Below are positions 63,180-64,000 of a stretch of 64,000 nt of DNA, in pieces (within the stretch, counting starts at the first letter, position 1; every line of letters begins with the position of its first letter). The notes beneath the pieces were generated by a model, which saw only the letters and a list, made by a program, of their open reading frames with translations, was not told where the DNA came from and made no database searches. The position numbers were made by a program, and so were the translations under genes. The stretch is from Anabaena sp. FACHB-1237. GTDB lineage: Bacteria; Cyanobacteriota; Cyanobacteriia; Cyanobacteriales; Nostocaceae. The DNA lies in contig NZ_JACJPV010000001.1 in the NCBI RefSeq assembly GCF_014696225.1, positions 1 through 64,000 of the forward strand, in the 5' to 3' direction.

Positions 63180-64000
63180 CTAGGCTGGAGTATAGTTTAT
63201 CCAATCTTGAGGTTTAAGGAAAGTCTCATACAACTGGGCTTCTGGTGTATTTGGTTCGGGTTGAAAACCATATTCCCAACGTACTAGGGGGGGTAGTGAC
63301 ATTAAAATTGATTCTGTACGACCGTTGGTTTGTAAACCAAAGATTGTACCTCTATCATACACTAGGTTAAATTCTACGTATCTACCCCGACGGTATAATT
63401 GGAAGTTACGTTGGCGATCGCCATATTCCATTTTATGACGTTTTTCTACTATGGGAACATAAGCTGGTAAAAATGCTCTACCACAGTCTTCTACTAAACT
63501 AAATATTTGTTCCCAGGTACGAGGTTCGGGTTCTCCTACTTGGTTGCTATAATTAGCTGCTGGTCCTTTAGGATCTGGTCCACGATAGATAGTACCTTGG
63601 CCGTCTTGATAGTCTAGGAATATACCTCCAATACCTCTAGTTTCTTGGCGATGTTTCAGATAAAAGTATTCATCACACCAACGTTTAAATATGGGATAAT
63701 ATTCTGGATGATGTTGATCACAGGTTTGTTTTAAAGTTTTATGAAAATGAATGGCATCTTCAGCAAAGGGATAGTAAGGTGTTAAATCTATACCGCCACC
63801 AAACCACCATACTGGACCTGCTTCAAAATAGCGATAGTTTAAATGTACTGTAGGTACATAAGGGTTGCGTGGATGCAATACTAAGGATGTACCAGTGGCA
63901 TAAAAACCATGTCCTTCTGCTTCTGGACGTTGTACGAGGATGGAAGGGGGTAAATGAGAACCCCAAACCTCTGAAAAGTTTACTCCTGCTTGTTCAAAGA
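63180..64000 (-). CDS. hemF: Oxygen-dependent coproporphyrinogen III oxidase, cut by the window edge
   Basis: HemF performs the oxidative decarboxylation of coproporphyrinogen III in heme and chlorophyll synthesis. The visible 273 residues include [16 protein letters not shown] near the window edge, [34 protein letters not shown] and [17 protein letters not shown], and a normal C-terminus. The open frame continues past 64000, so the start lies outside; TTG at 63876-63878 is an internal codon. Most likely chromosomal housekeeping. Confidence 0.96.
   Translation of the reverse strand, partial: FEQAGVNFSEVWGSHLPPSILVQRPEAEGHGFYATGTSLVLHPRNPYVPTVHLNYRYFEAGPVWWFGGGIDLTPYYPFAEDAIHFHKTLKQTCDQHHPEYYPIFKRWCDEYFYLKHRQETRGIGGIFLDYQDGQGTIYRGPDPKGPAANYSNQVGEPEPRTWEQIFSLVEDCGRAFLPAYVPIVEKRHKMEYGDRQRNFQLYRRGRYVEFNLVYDRGTIFGLQTNGRTESILMSLPPLVRWEYGFQPEPNTPEAQLYETFLKPQDWINYTPA

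Noticed and set aside
1-64000. tRNA or rRNA genes
   Set aside because: No segment with a recognisable T-loop and acceptor stem or conserved rRNA sequence was found by eye; a covariance search would settle this.

Overview
The window looks like chromosomal DNA of a filamentous, probably heterocyst-forming cyanobacterium (order Nostocales, of the Anabaena/Dolichospermum/Aphanizomenon type). The evidence is low GC, scattered HIP1 octamers (GCGATCGC), several heptameric short tandem repeats, the cyanobacterial genes ldpA, PAM68-like, Ycf45-like R3H ATPase and Ycf46-like AAA ATPase, xisH/xisI families and many small palindromic or MITE-like repeats. The species assignment is inference.

Layout. 0-9 kb: a Ser/Thr kinase whose 3' end is supplied by a repeat, a Uma2 nuclease-like protein, a DUF2085-like membrane protein, a zinc-ribbon membrane protein, two different DAHP synthases (types I-alpha and I-beta), a KimA-like K+ transporter, and the rpsO/PAM68-like pair. 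9-13.8 kb: a minus-strand, defence-like island (RloA-type ATPase, RloB-type TOPRIM-like protein, DGQHR-domain protein, unknown protein) bounded by a direct repeat of about 75 bp. 13.8-16.4 kb: acnB. 16.4-26.3 kb: an eroded accessory array with six xisH copies or remnants (one intact), five xisI copies (four intact), a relE/antitoxin pair in two nearly identical copies, a NERD-helicase, DUF559 and UPF0175-like genes, and hicBA. Short copies of the acnB 3' end are embedded in it. 26.5-35 kb: housekeeping genes (TauE/SafE permease, radical SAM protein, SemiSWEET, orphan ABC ATPase, response regulator, MoeB-rhodanese) with IS200/IS605-type and MITE debris.

35-49 kb: a plus-strand operon of about 14 kb. 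It encodes a coiled-coil protein, a radical SAM activase-like protein, three P-loop GTPase-like proteins, two large paralogous membrane proteins with a shared N-terminal domain, a membrane protein with an FHA-like end, an exported vWA protein, a low-complexity protein and a Ycf46-like AAA+ ATPase. This is the strongest candidate for an incompletely described system. Its make-up recalls the predicted multi-GTPase/GAP1/vWA/AAA conflict systems, and I infer a membrane-associated switch complex.

49-64 kb: exported beta-carbonic anhydrase, ldpA, R3H ATPase, SLH-glycosidase, ddl, a methyltransferase with a nuclease-like C-terminus, a STAND ATPase whose 3' end runs into tnpB debris, an HtrA-family protease, a STAS protein, and hemF cut by the right edge. 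No rRNA, tRNA or CRISPR array was recognised by eye.
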